Source: Stachybotrys elegans (taxonomy: Eukaryota; Ascomycota; Sordariomycetes; Hypocreales; Stachybotryaceae). Taken from it: a DNA stretch of 64,000 nucleotides. The notes below the pieces were generated by a model. That model saw only the letters and a list, made by a program, of their open reading frames with translations, did no database searches and was not told the origin of the DNA. Shown piece after piece: positions 41,391 through 54,000 of this stretch. Location: assembly GCA_020746835.1 (NCBI GenBank), contig JAGPNK010000008.1, positions 930,001-994,000 on the forward strand, given 5' to 3'. Position numbers and translations under genes: made by a program. Numbering within the stretch: the first letter of the stretch is position 1; each line of letters begins with the position of its first letter.

Positions 41391-43065
41391 GCGACAGGGT
41401 TCTCTGCACGAGACAAAGAGGGATGATGGACGGTGGCAATGTTTGCATTTTTAACGAGGAACCTTGGCTTGGATTAGCTACTGCGTTTTTGGATACTAGG
41501 ATATTGGCTTCTTCTGGATTGTTTGCTATTTACGCTCTGCAATAACGGGAAATGTTTCCACGGCAGGATATTACCTACCTCACCCACCTTGTCCATGGAG
41601 GCCTGGCATCACAAGTGATCTCAGAGGCTGGTCGATCACACGTCTTGTTGAAGCCGTGCAAAGACATTCACATACTTGCAACCTCCCGTCGGTTCGTCGT
41701 CAAGGTGGTGACGAGAATCACGTCAGTTCAGAAACACAACGACCCCAGCACAGACACACGGTGAGTCCGTCTGTTTCTGCCAAGTTCTTTTCGAATGTGG
41801 CGAAGGAAAAGAAATTAATTTTTAATTCTTTTCTTTTTTCTTGTCTTGGTTACCACTTCACGGGTCTGTGTCACGCTCGCACGACAGGGGATTTGTTACC
41901 CTGCCAAGTGAGACACTGAATACGAAGGGCTACACCAAATTCCTCCAGGGAAAAGAAACGAAGGGCGTTGGCACTGAGCAAGCCTGGAATGGGGAGCACC
42001 AGACGCGTTAAGACGTGACGCAGCGAGGGGCGGTGTCGCGTAAAGCTGGTGAATGTCTCGAGTCGCGACGCATCTTCTCACACCTCGTGTTCATCGTCAG
42101 CTGTACATGGCCACGTGCGGTATCAGTCAGACAAGAGAGAGACTGGTGAGCAAGGGGGCGTGAGGTTCCGCGTCGTCGGTCAGCAACACAACTGATACCT
42201 TCTGCGAGATTGGCATTCCCCCCCTCGTTAAGACATGTCGTCAAGGCTGGCGTGAGATGTCACCTACTGGGTAGGCTGTCATCGGTCGTCTGATAGAAGG
42301 GGTTCCTGCTGTACTCTCCGAGCAGGGCAGGGGACGGCTTTGACACCTGTCAGCCGTCTCGGACACCAGCATCCGTGGGACCAGGGAGTCGCAGAACGGC
42401 TGCCTGCGTCTACGCTCACAGAACTCCAGACGCCCCTACCCCATCGAGTCTAAGGCATGGGCCTCGAGCGTTAGGTCCCCGTTGGTCGGCCATTAGCGTT
42501 TACGGTGCTGCCTAGAGTCGCTGGAGATTACGCCATGTGGTTGTGATGCAATATCAGTCACAGATGTGATGCTCCCTTCTATCTGAGATGCGGGGCGCCA
42601 GCTACATGCACACCGGTACCCTTTCACAATGTCTAATTACATATGGCCGTTGGTCATGTCAAGGGCAGCATACATACTGGGAATGACACATAGAGTAGAA
42701 ACCGGCAGAGACTAAGGATGTGCACGACATGAAGATGATACAACTTGTCCAATTCTGCGAGTGTTGTGCTTACACGAGGTAGGGTTGATGCAAGGCAGAC
42801 TCCATGATGGCATAGAAGCTCCAGAATACCTAGCCGCAATGCAAATCTTCAGCTGGCCCAACCCAAGAGCTTTGGCTGACACCATCGTCACATTGTCCAG
42901 ACACCTACGGCTTGCAAGGGAGCATCAGCTGTCACTGGCCTACCTGTCTTGAAGCGGCCGGTCACATTGCAAGTTGAGAGTATCCCTGGATAGATCAATC
43001 TTGGTGCAAGAACACCTGCAAGCTCCAACAAAACGCGTGACAAGTACTGCAGCCGGCTCCCCCCA
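41391..43065. other. Intergenic, no supported gene
   Basis: About 1.7 kb. Short open frames only; a CACGTG lies near 42111. Nothing supports a gene. Confidence 0.5.
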
Positions 43066-45500
43066 TCACCTCACACTAATATCGACAAGCATCTCAAATG
43101 CCTCGTCGCTTTCGTCATCCAAGTCGGTCCTCCCCGGCGGAATCATCTTCCGCAATCTCTGCGCCTCATCCCGGGCCTCCTTTGCCTCCTTCTCGTAGTT
43201 GCCGGGGCCCATCTGGTATGCCTTCATCAGCAGGTGCGAAAACCGGGCTCGGGCACCCGCCGGCATGTTATACAGTCGCGCGATGGCGACGGCCTTTTTC
43301 GCCTCATCTATGGCTGCGTCTTGCTCCTTCTGCTTGATTGCGACCGACGATGCTCGGTAGGAGACTATGCCGCTCACCCAGCTGATGGAGGCAAACCCGC
43401 CAGACTTGGTCAGTGTCGACCGGGCAAGAGTCACCTCCCTGGCTGCCAGATCATATCCCTGCCACCGGATATAGAGAGCCGCTTTGGTATGCTGAGCACT
43501 GTGTTTTCACTGTCAGAAGGCATTTAAACAGCCTCGCCGCCGCAAAACAATGCCTTGACTTACAATGCGAGTGAGTACCAACTCTTGAACTTGGTAGCCT
43601 GAGAATAAGCTTGGTCTAGCATCCGCTCCGCCTCGTCGAAGTCACCTACGGAAAAGAGATTCCGCGAAAAGTTTAGATTGTTCTGACAGAGAAGTCGGGT
43701 GTGAAGCTCGTCGTCCTTGGTTTCGAGAACATCCCGCGACCTCCGTAGCCACGTTTTGGCCTCGTCATGGCGACCGCAAGAGTCAAGCGCAATGGCGATG
43801 TAGTTGTAGCAATTGGTCTTCTCCAGTTCCTGCGGCTTGTCGAGGCCCAGTCTAATGTCTAGACTCTTGAGACCCTGCGCTTCAGCGGATTTGAAGTTGC
43901 CATCGGTCCGAAGATCTCGGATGCAGAGCAAGAGAAGGATGTCCGCCTCAAGGAGCGGCGCCTTGAGGTCATCTGGCAACTTGCGGTACGCCTGCTCGCC
44001 TGTTTCGATAACGAACGACATAATTCCGGCAGCGTCGTTGTCATGAACGAACCAGGCACAGTCGGCCGTGAGATTGCAGAATTCCACGGTTGGGCTCAGC
44101 GCGTCTTTCTTCCCTTGCGAGTCTCGCCATTGCCTGGTCACCGACGCGATCTGCTCAAGGTATCGGGCTCCATCCTCCCATTCGGAATCGGACATGACAA
44201 GGCTACCTCGGCTCGGGAACTTCTCCTTCAGCAACTTCACAGCGCCATCAAATGCGTCTTGGTTTTCGGCGGCACTTGACCGAAAGAGGCACTCGGCTTG
44301 AACGAGGCGATGCAGCGATAGCGTGTTGGAGCCAACGTCATGCCGAACCAGTGCGTGGTCTGTCAGCTGCTCGACAGCATCCCATCGGCTGTTACTCGTG
44401 TCAGCTTGCTTGGGGACCGGTACTAGCTGATTGGGTATGCTTACTCGAGCTCATCCAAGCAGAACTCAATGGTAGAAGGAAGCTGAGCAGCTTCACCGGG
44501 CTCCAAGAAGTCTGTAGGGATCGAGTCCGGGGCACAGAAGCTCAAGACGCGTAGCAAGGCGTTGGCCGACGGGCCCAGGGCACCAAAGGAGATGTCCCAG
44601 ACAGTGTCGAGGGCGTGATCATACCCGATGTACTTCCACCCTTCCTTCCGCTCCTTGTGAAGTCTTTGCGGATACTTCTTGTACAGCGATACGAAGCTTC
44701 TGATGGGCATCGTTCGGGCATTGATATACGCCGTCATCTGGCTGATGGCCAGAGCATAGCCACTGAGAAGCGACGAAAGCTCCTTGGATGCCGCCTCCTC
44801 GTCTGCCGTATTCTGTCGGTGTCGCACAAGATGCAGGATAAGTTGCGCGCCTTCATAATTGTAAAACTGCAGGATGGGCAACCCACGGTCGATGGGCTGT
44901 GAGGCGACCATATGACGACGAGTGGTGATTAGAATTGCACCGCGGTCGACAGCAGGCCAGCATTTTTCGAGAACTTTGTGGCTCTCAACGTTGTCAAAGA
45001 TCAACAACCAGCTTGCAGCTGCTCCCGTCAGCACAATCACCGTGTAGAAGAGGGAGAGGGGGCAGCTTGCATGTTTCTTGCAGCCATGAGACTACCATGA
45101 GCATATTCTCCTGCGGCGATGCGGGATTGGCGTTTGGCAGCTTCAGGCCTTCGACCGCTATCCTGGTGAAACCCTGGAGTAAAGCTAGAATATTATCGGC
45201 CGGGACCCAGAGAACTGCGTCTAGTTCTAGATGCTTGCTGTACGCATATTCGAGAGCTATCTGGGTCTTGCCCACACCTCCTAGCCCGTGGATAGCCATG
45301 GAACGAAGGCCGCCAGATGAGCTCTCGGGCTTCAGATAGTTGTCTATATCCGCGAGCAGCGATTCGCGGCCAAAGAATCGACTGTTCCGGGCCACGGGCA
45401 GCACGTGGCAGGGGAGGTGCGCGGAGCCTTTCTCAGACATGTTCAAGGACGTCATCTTCTGGAAGAATTCCCGATCCATCAAGCTTGCCTGGCGCTTCAT
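43066..45500 (-). CDS. NB-ARC/TPR STAND protein (753 aa from this start)
   Basis: Exons 45500-45071, 45018-44445, 44388-43564 and 43498-43066. NB-ARC proteins are ATP-switched signalling receptors, linked in fungi to recognition of non-self. Walker A is GLGGVGKT (72-79), Walker B WLLIFDNVE (about 147-155), then GAILITTRR, SGYALAISQM and the MHD-equivalent LHRLVQ. C-terminal to it is a helical-repeat region of TPR type (NCYNYIAIALDSCGRHDEAK, NNLNFSRNLFSVGDFDEAER). Intron 1 (52 bp) is GC-AG: it begins GCAAGC and ends GAGCAG with a GCTGAC branch, and only this join gives LQETSASWLLIFDNVE. The other introns are 56 and 65 bp GT-AG. The start used is the first ATG of this frame, but coding sequence continues upstream in another frame (45497-45751), so the true N-terminus is probably longer. 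Confidence 0.87.
45019..45070 (-). other. GC-AG intron of the NB-ARC gene
   Basis: 52 bp, donor GCAAGC, branch GCTGAC 9 nt before the GAGCAG acceptor. No GT donor gives an in-frame join between the P-loop exon and the Walker B exon. Confidence 0.7.
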
Positions 45501-45751
45501 CTGCTCGGCTGCTTCTCGATGTGGACTGCTGCGTCACCGATGATGTTGATGGCGTTGTCGTATATTTCGGAAAGAGACTTGAGAATACTTTCTTTCTCGG
45601 GCGCATCTATTCCTTTGTGCTGATGGTGAGCATGACTTAATGTCTTAGCACAAAGGGACAAGGAGCTGGCGCCCCAGATGGGCCAGGTGGTAGAGTGATT
45701 AGTGGAGAGGGTGCCGAGTGACCTGAGCTCTGGCTTCGGAAGGTTATGATG
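45497..45751 (-). other. Coding-like N-terminal extension of the NB-ARC gene, out of frame
   Basis: An 84-codon open frame without ATG. It includes WPIWGASSLSLCAKTLSHAH, then PEKESILKSLSEIYDNAINI and IGDAAVHIEK, and runs into a TGA that overlaps the ATG at 45500. One extra base near 45505-45520 would continue VHIE into AAEQMKRQASLMDREF of the NB-ARC frame. No intron fits. It is probably the upstream part of the N-terminal effector or adaptor domain, separated by an indel. Confidence 0.45.
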
Positions 45752-48700
45752 TCAAGCCAGAGACAACGGTACGAGTGTGTCCTTCAGGTCCGGAGATTCA
45801 GCCCTTCAGTACCGCAATTTATATTGTAATACACGACGTGAGGTTAACTGCGCTCCCAGCAAAATTCCTATCTCCAAACTGTCAGCACGCTGTTGGTTTG
45901 TGGGACAGTATGTGAGCATGCTACCAGGGATGCTCTTAAACAAGCCATGATAGCCAGTTAAGAGAGCCTGTTTGCGTTGAACAGCCTCGATCTTACAGCT
46001 GCTCTCGGGAACACGACCAATGCTGGCATATTGCATTCTCTATCATCCGGACAATGAGTTGTGATAACATTCTCCTCGAGCTCGTAAAGGGCGATCAGAC
46101 CGAACACAAGTGATAGGGAGTGGAAACCGCTGTTATTATGCTGCGAAAAAAATACACTCTACTTCAAGCATATAGATGTTGAGGAAGGTTGCAGGTTCGC
46201 ATAGTAGAAGACTTATCGATAGTTTCCTAACAGAGTTAGGTTATGATAACCTCAGGTATGGCTCAGCAACACCAAGGCTCAAGCGACAAAGCCCAGAGGC
46301 GCCAAATGAATGCCGTAGATTAAGACATGCCGCTAGACCGCCTTCCGATTCAACAGATGGCACAACGCATTGAAATTTCGGAGCGCAATGCCAGTAAGGC
46401 TTAGAGGCGCTTGTGCCGGGCCGCCATTTCGCTCGGCGGCCGTGCGGCGATGGCGTCGGGTTGTGCGCTGTCAAGCGCGCCGGGAAGCTACGTAGTCGGC
46501 GACCAAGCAAACGGCGAGGATGATGCCTGGAAAGCTAGGGCGTTGAGCTAGCCAGGGTTGCTTTCACTTTTGGTAAATTGGAAGAGGGGTTCTCATTTGT
46601 TCTAGAAGGTTGGTTTCCGAGGACGTGCTGCTGTTGTTGTTTGTTTTGTTTACATTGGCACTGCGGTGCCGGCTGACTTGATACCAGGGTCTCGCTAATT
46701 GGTGCCTGAGCTGAGATGTTGCCGAGCTGGAGGCCTAGAAGCTGTCTTGGATGATGGGACAGGCTATTTATGGTGTTGATCCACCTGCTCCAGGTACGTG
46801 GACAGGCTCCAGCCCAGTCAGGTCAATGCTGTCTGGTCTGCCTGTGTGACGAAGCAATTGGCGAGCTTGCATTGCTGACATTTAGATGATGGCCATCTTA
46901 TTGTTAATTTCCTTTCTTTGTCAGTATTTTTCTTTTTTGTTTCCCCAAGGCCATGGCCCGCCCGCCGATCAGTGCCGGGCCCAAGCAGCCTGGACCCTGA
47001 AGGTCAGCAGGGCTGAGCAAGCATCGACCCTGGACAAAATAGAACTCGTCTCGTGTCGCTGCTTACCTATGTATGGGCACAAATTCACGTTGGGGCCAGT
47101 GGACCGGAATTCGTATCGTGCCAGGCCCAAACAAGGGGAGGGGTGCGCGTGGCTGTGGCTCACCGAACCCTTGCCTAGCAATGGTAATAGCAGAATCCAA
47201 TTCTAAAAAATACGACAAAGAAGACACGACAATGACAGATCCCGTGGTGAAATAAATCAGCAGGGCGGGTGTGTGTGTGCCTGATGCAGGTACCAGCGGC
47301 GAAGCGGGTGCCTTGCATGAGCAACAAAAAAAATCATCCTAAGAAACATGGAACAAGTAAGGAATGGATGGGAATCGTCAAGCTGCAGATTACCCATTCC
47401 ATTGTTTTAGCGGTATGCATTTTTGCTACGGCCTGAAACGAAGCGAAACGAAACAAAACATAGCAATTGACGGCGCAGTTGCATACGCTGCTGGCATTGG
47501 GGTCAAGATTTTATTCTTGTCGCTGCTGTGCCACGTCGGCACCACCATCCGCGGCTAAGAACCGCGAGGCCAACCCTCCTTCAAAGGAAGATCCCAAGGG
47601 GCAGTGCCTCGTACCTGCGTATGCGCGCGCGTGTCGGTATACGGGCGGTCAAGGTCGGTCCTCGCACATAGCCAAATGCGCCGCACCCGCTTAATCTCCG
47701 CTGCTCCATGGCCTCGTTTTGATGTGCCTCCCAGGAAGAGGGGGCCTGGAGAGGAGAGGGAGGAAGGCTGAAGAGGTACAGTAGACTCGACTCCTTCTTG
47801 GGCGGGACCCGGGCTGCTGGTCATGAGGCTTCTTTTTTCTGCTGGGGGATGGTTCATCTCATTTCTCATCATGCCATCATTGCTTACAGGTTCCACGTGG
47901 AAACAACCAGGGGAGCGGAGCATCCTTGCCCAAAGTCTCGGAGAAGAGGGGGGCGAAAGAGCTTGGTGACTCAACGAATGGGGTTGCGCGGCAGGGGTTG
48001 GAGGCATCATGCGGGAGCCTGTTGTGCATGGGGCCGGGCCGGGGGGGAAACCTGCTTCACGCCAGAAGTGAGAGAATGAGCGTGAGCGTGAGAGTGAGTG
48101 TGAGTGAAGAGTCAGAGCGGAGGCCTAGATCCGGAAGAGGCGGATTGCTGGTTTCGCTGCTGCCTCGTCGAAATGTCACCGAGTGCGTCTCTTGTTCCTC
48201 TAGCAGGGCCTGGACTTTTTTCGTTTGGATTATGTTTTTTTTTTTGGTGGCTTGTTCGGTACGGACTCGGCCGTTGGGAGCTGGACGGGTTCAGCTGTAG
48301 ATAGATGGTCGAGTGTCCGCCGAATCTGGCCCGCCAAGACTGCACGCCGTTTATCCGACGGTGCGCCGTTCTCGCCGGGTTCGGCAGACGGGGATTTCAT
48401 GTAGCGCCTTACTAGTAGGCCTTACTTAGTAGGAGTTGCTCGTTGAGTTTTCACAAGTAGACTTCACAAATGGGAACAGAGCAGTGTGTGTGAGGCAGAA
48501 GTATTCTGTATTTCATCATTACGTGATGATGTGCTATGGTAGATGAGATGGGAAAAGGCTCAAGGGAGCGTATACTCCCGAGCAGGTATACAAAGAGCGT
48601 AGAAGAAGAGAAGACTAAGAAATTAGACAACAGGTCGTAGAGAGTGGTATGTGTAAAAGCAATGCTGGTATCCAAGCAAATTCCCAGTGGTATATGATGT

Positions 48701-48935
48701 CCAGTGTCGCCCAAAGTCCGTTTTTATCCAAAGCCAGACTCCGAAATGATTGCATGCTTGCCATAATACAGTGAGGTGGTAGAAAAGACATTAAAAGGAG
48801 ATATAAGATGAGCGTCGTACGCATCAAGTGGTGGTGATACAAGAACGTGTCTCGTTGGCGTATGTACCCGATAGGTACTTGTGTCAGACTGGTGATGATA
48901 AGAGTGGTGGTGGTAATAATCGTAGTGGTAGTGTT
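45752..48935. other. Long intergenic stretch, no supported gene
   Basis: About 3.2 kb. A 76-codon ATG frame on the minus strand (46036-45806, MQYASIGRVPESSCKIEAVQ) looks mildly coding and could be an upstream exon of the NB-ARC gene, but no splice join is evident. Other frames are low-complexity. A GTGAGCGTGAGAGTGAGTGT repeat lies near 48080-48110. Confidence 0.45.
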
Positions 48936-49703
48936 TTAACCGGCAAAGTCATATTCGCGCTGCTCCTCGACATCCTCGGACCTGGCCTCGTCGTTCTGGA
49001 AGACGATGCCGCGACGCTTCCAGCCGCCGCGCTTCATGAAGTCGTCGGCCGGGTCCGTCTTGAGGGTCGGGCGGCGGGTGACGGCGGCGCGCTTGTAGCT
49101 GAAGTTGGGGATGCCGGCGACGGGCACGGGCGTGGCGAGCGTCGAGGTGCTGGCGAGCGACTCGATGCTGTGGACCGTCGACTCGGACCAGCGCGAGCGA
49201 GGCATGGGCGGGCGCTTGGCCAGCTGCTGCAGGAAGTAGTCCTGGGGCTGCTGGGTGTCGAGCTGGGCGTGGTCGGCGGGGCTGGCGTGCGGTGGGAGCA
49301 TGTCGCCGCCCTGCTGGTGGTGGTGGTGATGCTCCTGGCTCTGGTCATCGTCGTCGGCGAGCTCAGACTCGTCGTCGTAGGATTCGTCGTCGGTGGAGTC
49401 GTCGTCAAAGTAGCTGACGGCCTCCTCCCAGCGAGGGCTGGCGGCAGGGCGGTTCTTGATATAAGGGCGCTCGCTGAGGCGTGGCGGTGCGGCGGAGAAG
49501 GTCGGGTGAAGCTGGAGGGGGTCGAGGGCGATGGCGCTGTCGGCGTGGCTGTGGCCGCCAAAGGTGCGGGAGCTGGCCGAGGAGTCGTTGGAGGCGAGGG
49601 AGGAGAGAGAGGAGCCGGAGAAGGAGACCTTGCGAATGTGCAGGTCGCGAGGTCGCTTGGAGGACTTGCGTCGCTGGCTGAAGCCGCCGCCGAGGACGTG
49701 CAT
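48936..49703 (-). CDS. Unrecognised low-complexity fungal protein (255 aa)
   Basis: Single exon from ATG 49703. Basic, serine-rich N-terminus (SQRRKSSKRPRDLHIRKVSF), a middle acidic block with a five-His run (DDDDQSQEHHHHHQQGG), and a C-terminal block that looks like the conserved core: RWSESTVHSIESLASTSTLA, PNFSYKRAAVTRRPTLKTDP and ADDFMKRGGWKRRGIVFQND. I recall the last motif from uncharacterised filamentous-fungal proteins. Likely intrinsically disordered, with a phosphorylatable Ser-rich region. Function unknown. Its leader contains a TG-repeat and the upstream intergenic region is exceptionally long (6 kb), as is often seen for developmentally regulated genes. Confidence 0.75.
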   Translation of the reverse strand: MHVLGGGFSQRRKSSKRPRDLHIRKVSFSGSSLSSLASNDSSASSRTFGGHSHADSAIALDPLQLHPTFSAAPPRLSERPYIKNRPAASPRWEEAVSYFDDDSTDDESYDDESELADDDDQSQEHHHHHQQGGDMLPPHASPADHAQLDTQQPQDYFLQQLAKRPPMPRSRWSESTVHSIESLASTSTLATPVPVAGIPNFSYKRAAVTRRPTLKTDPADDFMKRGGWKRRGIVFQNDEARSEDVEEQREYDFAG

Positions 49704-49830
49704 GGCTGCGGTTGTGGATGTGGTTGTGGTTGTAGGTGAGGGGAGGGAGGCCGAGATGGTATCGGCGTAGTTGGTGGTAACCAGCCCGTGTAATTGGTAG
49801 AGAGAGTGAAGGTTGATGGTAGATAGAGAG

Positions 49831-49864
49831 TGAGTGTGTATGTGTGTGTATGCGTGTGTGTGTG
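49831..49864. repeat. TG-rich microsatellite in leader
   Basis: TGAGTGTGTATGTGTGTGTA then TGCGTGTGTGTGTG, imperfect TG repeats about 130 bases upstream of the 255-aa ORF start. Confidence 0.7.
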
Positions 49865-50139
49865 AAGAGGTGGTGATGTATATATCAAGGTGGTACCGGT
49901 GGGTTGGGGAATGGTTGGCTATATAAAACGAGAGGATACTGCAAGCTGGCTCTGCAGAGGAGTGTGTAAGTGTGAATGGGGATGGATGGATGGATCGATC
50001 GGGCCCAAGTGGAGGTGGAGGAGAAGATGGGACGGATCTAATATATCAGCTTTGGGGCAGGTGGTGGTGAGAGTTTGGCACGTAATGGATGAGGTATGCC
50101 AGGGCAAAAGCATGGCATGGAGGGGTGTTGAGCAAGGGA

Positions 50140-50153
50140 GGGGGGGGGGGGGG
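50140..50153. repeat. G14 homopolymer
   Basis: Fourteen consecutive G, interrupted on the left by GGGA. A likely hotspot for sequencing or replication slippage and capable of forming a quadruplex. Confidence 0.9.
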
Positions 50154-50695
50154 TGACGGGTGGTGTGTGAGGGAGTGTGTTGGCAAGGGGGTGTGCACGG
50201 GTGGCGCGCCCAAGGGGAATGAGGCCAAACTAAGTAAGCAGAGCTGTGAGTGATGACTGAGAGATGAGGGCTGAAGCACCACATTTCTCGACACGCCCTT
50301 TCCAAGGCGTGTCCGCCCTTGTTCCTGGTTTTTTTTTCTTCCCCATACATACATAATAATGTAGGTACTGTGAGAGATCCAGAACAGGGACCGCCGTGAA
50401 GCCACGTCGGGCTGACACTCACGGGCGCCGTGCGTTCCGGCACGACGAGCTGGAACATGCATGCCTGGGCCTTTGGTCGTGTCGCACTGTCTTTTTATTT
50501 TACTTTATTTTTTTCTTCTCTCGCATCGCTGATACCCGAGGGTACGTACATGCATGCATTCACGGAATCAATGGGTTGAATTGGGGGAGGAGGAAATGGT
50601 CCGTCACCGTTTGCCAATGGAGGCCTTTCCAAGGCAGAGGCACCCGAGAAACTGGGCGATCCCTGTCGTATATCACCCGTTCCACTAAGCAGGAA

Positions 50696-50713
50696 ATATA
50701 TATATATATATAT
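50696..50713. repeat. (AT)9 microsatellite
   Basis: An 18-base AT alternation in non-coding DNA. Confidence 0.85.
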
Positions 50714-51005
50714 TAATTTATTCCCTTTTTTGTAATAATGCCCATCTGGCGCACCTGACGCCCAGAAAAAGGCTTCTCCGCAAGTGAAAACACAATCCTT
50801 GGCTTTCTTTTTTCTTTTCTTTGCTGCTGTACCAAAATTTTGCGTTTCGTGGTGCTGGAGCTAAGCCTATAACATACTTGCCTAGGTATGATAGTGGGCG
50901 CTGATACACGCCCCCTCCCCCGGCGCCCATCATGACGTCTTGTCTGTTGATCAATCACCTTTTCACCAGGTACAAGAGTCAATCAATACCCTCCAAAAAG
51001 AAACG

Positions 51006-51025
51006 AAAAAAAAAAAAAAAAAAAA
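51006..51025. repeat. A20 homopolymer
   Basis: Twenty A in a row in non-coding DNA. No adjacent ORF or target-site duplication suggests a retroposed transcript. Confidence 0.9.
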
Positions 51026-54000
51026 TTGCATGAAAATTTGAGTGAGAGAGGCATGGCCAACTGCCGTTTCATCTTGTACGGCAAATCGAAAGATCAACGG
51101 ATGTTTTGTGTTTTGTGTTGTTTTGTTTCGACCTCGCCGTACATACATGGGATGGCTGCTAGTACCATGAATGGTGAGGGGGGCACACGCCCAGAGCCAG
51201 AATTAGGTAGGCTTGCTTTGCTACTGCTGACCTGACGCTGAGCGGCGCAGCGCCCACGCAATACCTTTTCTTACATGGCACCTAATACAAATCCGAACAT
51301 CCGTAAAATAAAGTAAAATAATAAAATAAAATACACGCCATGTTCATATTAGGTGCAGTGCCCAATGGATACGATTCCTCGTCTCGCACAGTCTGTCTCA
51401 CCTGGCATTTGCCGAGGGGAGGGGGTTATTCTTTTTTCCCTTGCTGGTGCCTGCCGGAGACTTTCTCTCTCTCTGCCACTGCCCACCAACAGGTACAGTA
51501 CTAAGGTAGGCTGTAGTAGTATCTCATGGATGTTTCTTTTTCACAGCCTTTTTGCGATGTGTGCTGTAGTTCGCCTGCTAGGCAGCCGTATTTTTCTCCC
51601 CGATAATCACAGCTTGCTTCTGTCGCCCCGGGTATCACTTCCCATTCGTGTGGCCTGTCTCAGGAACGCGGTCTGGCTGCACCGCCGCCGCCCAGCCCAG
51701 GGCACGCTGTTCTACCGCGTCCCAACTGAGACCAGCAGCAGCATTTTTTTCTTCTCCTCAGAGTACCTACAAACAAACGCCAGCATGTCGCTGTCGCTGA
51801 TAAGAGAAGGAAGGGGCCAGACCCTTTTCTTTTTCCGCCCGCGTTTCGGCGTCCCCTTGGGCCTCGTTCTAGATTCCCCCATCTCTCATGCCTGCTTGCT
51901 GGCAACGATACCATGCAAGGCTGCATCGAGTCAAGATAACAATAAAACAATAAACCTTCTTTTTTTGTTTGTCCAGATCCCCGGGTCCAGCCCTCTCCGT
52001 GACATTCAGCCCGCGAAATGCATCTCATCAAATCGAGAAACACCCCCGGTTCTGGCCTCGTGCAGCTGGCCATCAGGATCCCGAACCCGATCCATCAATC
52101 CAACCCATGTTATCTGTCCCTGGGAGCGATCCTCTTCTATCAGCTGAACATAACCATGCGCGGGCCCTGCAGCATGCATGCATCCTGCATCTCTAGGCTG
52201 CTCTTGTACTGTACTGCATTGTTTTCTTTTTCTTTTCAGCAACAGGTCGCGCCTTGGGCTGCGCTCGCCCCTGTCTTCCTGTCTTGTTCCTGCAGCTCAT
52301 GGCTGACAGCTGACCTCCTGCTACATACCCATGCCCATGCCCATGCATGCCCATGACCACAGCTCTCAAATTCCCATGTCATGCCCTATCTCTCCCATTC
52401 TTGCCTGTTCCTGGGACCTGCATCGCACCCCTGCCCTTCTCCCAGACTCTTGGGTCTGGTCATCGCAATCTACCTATTGCTAGCATCACCACCATCGCGA
52501 TCCAGCATCACGGCAATTATTCACCGTCATCGCCCATGCTACCCAGCATCCTTGTCGGCATGTCACCCATCACCATCACCATCGCCATTGCCATCGCCAT
52601 CCCCGTCACATCCCCGTCTCTGATCCTCCCAGCTGGGTCGTCCGTAGCTTCGCCCTCAGCCCAAAGTTTTAACCCTAGCCTTGCCTGCTGCCCAAATATT
52701 GCCTGCCCATTCATTACATTACCTGTTATCGGTTGTATTGCCTGCCGTTGTCATCCGCATCGGCGAACAGACTCACAAGAGATCCCGATGCACACCCCCC
52801 CGGGGGCCAGATAGAATAAGCAAACACAACCATCCCATCATTTCCTCGCCAGCCTCGTACAGCGGAACCCGTGAGATTCCGATAATCCCCATCCCAAAAA
52901 GCAATACACACCAGGCTTGTTTCTCCTCCTGTATGTACCAGCCGGCGGTGAACATCGCGACGCCCCCCTCCACAATCTCTCGACAACCTCACCGCCATGC
53001 CATCTCCTCGTCTATCTGTCTATCTGGAGGAGAGCATCTGCTAGCATGTGCATTAGCGTCCCTCTCCGAATCCAACATTCCCACCCCGGCCTTATGGTCA
53101 TCTGACGGCGGCGGCCAATCGCAACACCAGACCAGCCACCCGACAGCTTGGACGAGCCGGGCCAGCAGGGATGGCTCAGACGCTTTCTTCCTCCTCACTC
53201 TTTCTCTTCCCACTCACTCTTCCTCACCCTCACCCTTACCCTCGTTCTCACTCTCACTCTCACCTAACCTCACCTCACCTCACCCTCTCTCTCTCACATC
53301 CCCCGCTTGTCTAACCACTTCCCGACCCGTCCCATTCTCGTCCTCCTCCTCCTTCGTCTAGCTCCTCCACCTTCTTCCTCCAGCCGGTCCATCACCCGTC
53401 TTTTAGCTTCCCCTCCCACCAGACCGCCCAGTTGCCGGCCAGTGGACGGGTTGGCCAATTGCCCAATTGTCAGCTGTCTCGGCCTTCCCCCCTCCCCCTC
53501 CTCCCCTCTCTGGCTTCAACTCTGGCGCAGCCACACGTTGCACCGGAACGGTCGGTGCCTGGATTGTCCCCCCTCTCCTCGACGACGGCAATAAGCTTGC
53601 GAATCCATACCATCAATCAATCAATAAAGTTTGCCATGTGAAATGCAAGCCACGCGGTTCCCCTTGTTTCTATATCCTTTGAACTTTTGGTACGCTACAT
53701 AGTATAGCCTCGGCGCTCCCACCTTCAGCTCCTCCACACATCTGCAATCCCTCGCTTCCTGACCAACCACCTTGTCTCTTTTGCGCCTTGAACCTATTCA
53801 CATACCAGCCAAAGCCCACTTGTCCACTTCAAAGTGCAAAAGCGAAATTGTCAGGCAAAAGAAAAGGGAGAAAATTCACCACTTTCCCTCCTGTCCTTGT
53901 CGCCGTCTTAGCCCCCAGCCTCGACGGCTCAAATCGCGATGCCCTCACTCGTCTCATCGCACATCACCTCTTGCCATGTCACTGCCTGCCCGCTAATCAT

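Noticed and set aside
46886..48304. Several overlapping frames in 46.9-48.3 kb
   Set aside because: Low-complexity or repeat-driven, with both strands open; no start context or homology pattern.
48828..49739. 303-codon plus-strand frame opposite the 255-aa gene
   Set aside because: Gly/Val/Ala-rich shadow caused by codon bias on the other strand.
49034..49888. 284-codon minus-strand frame rich in Thr, Ser and Pro (TPSSTPSSPRTTSCSSW type)
   Set aside because: It is the shadow of the 255-aa gene in another frame of the same strand plus its TG-repeat leader; low complexity, no domain.
51006..51025. A20 run as the tail of a retroposed element
   Set aside because: No coding relic upstream on either strand and no flanking duplication seen.
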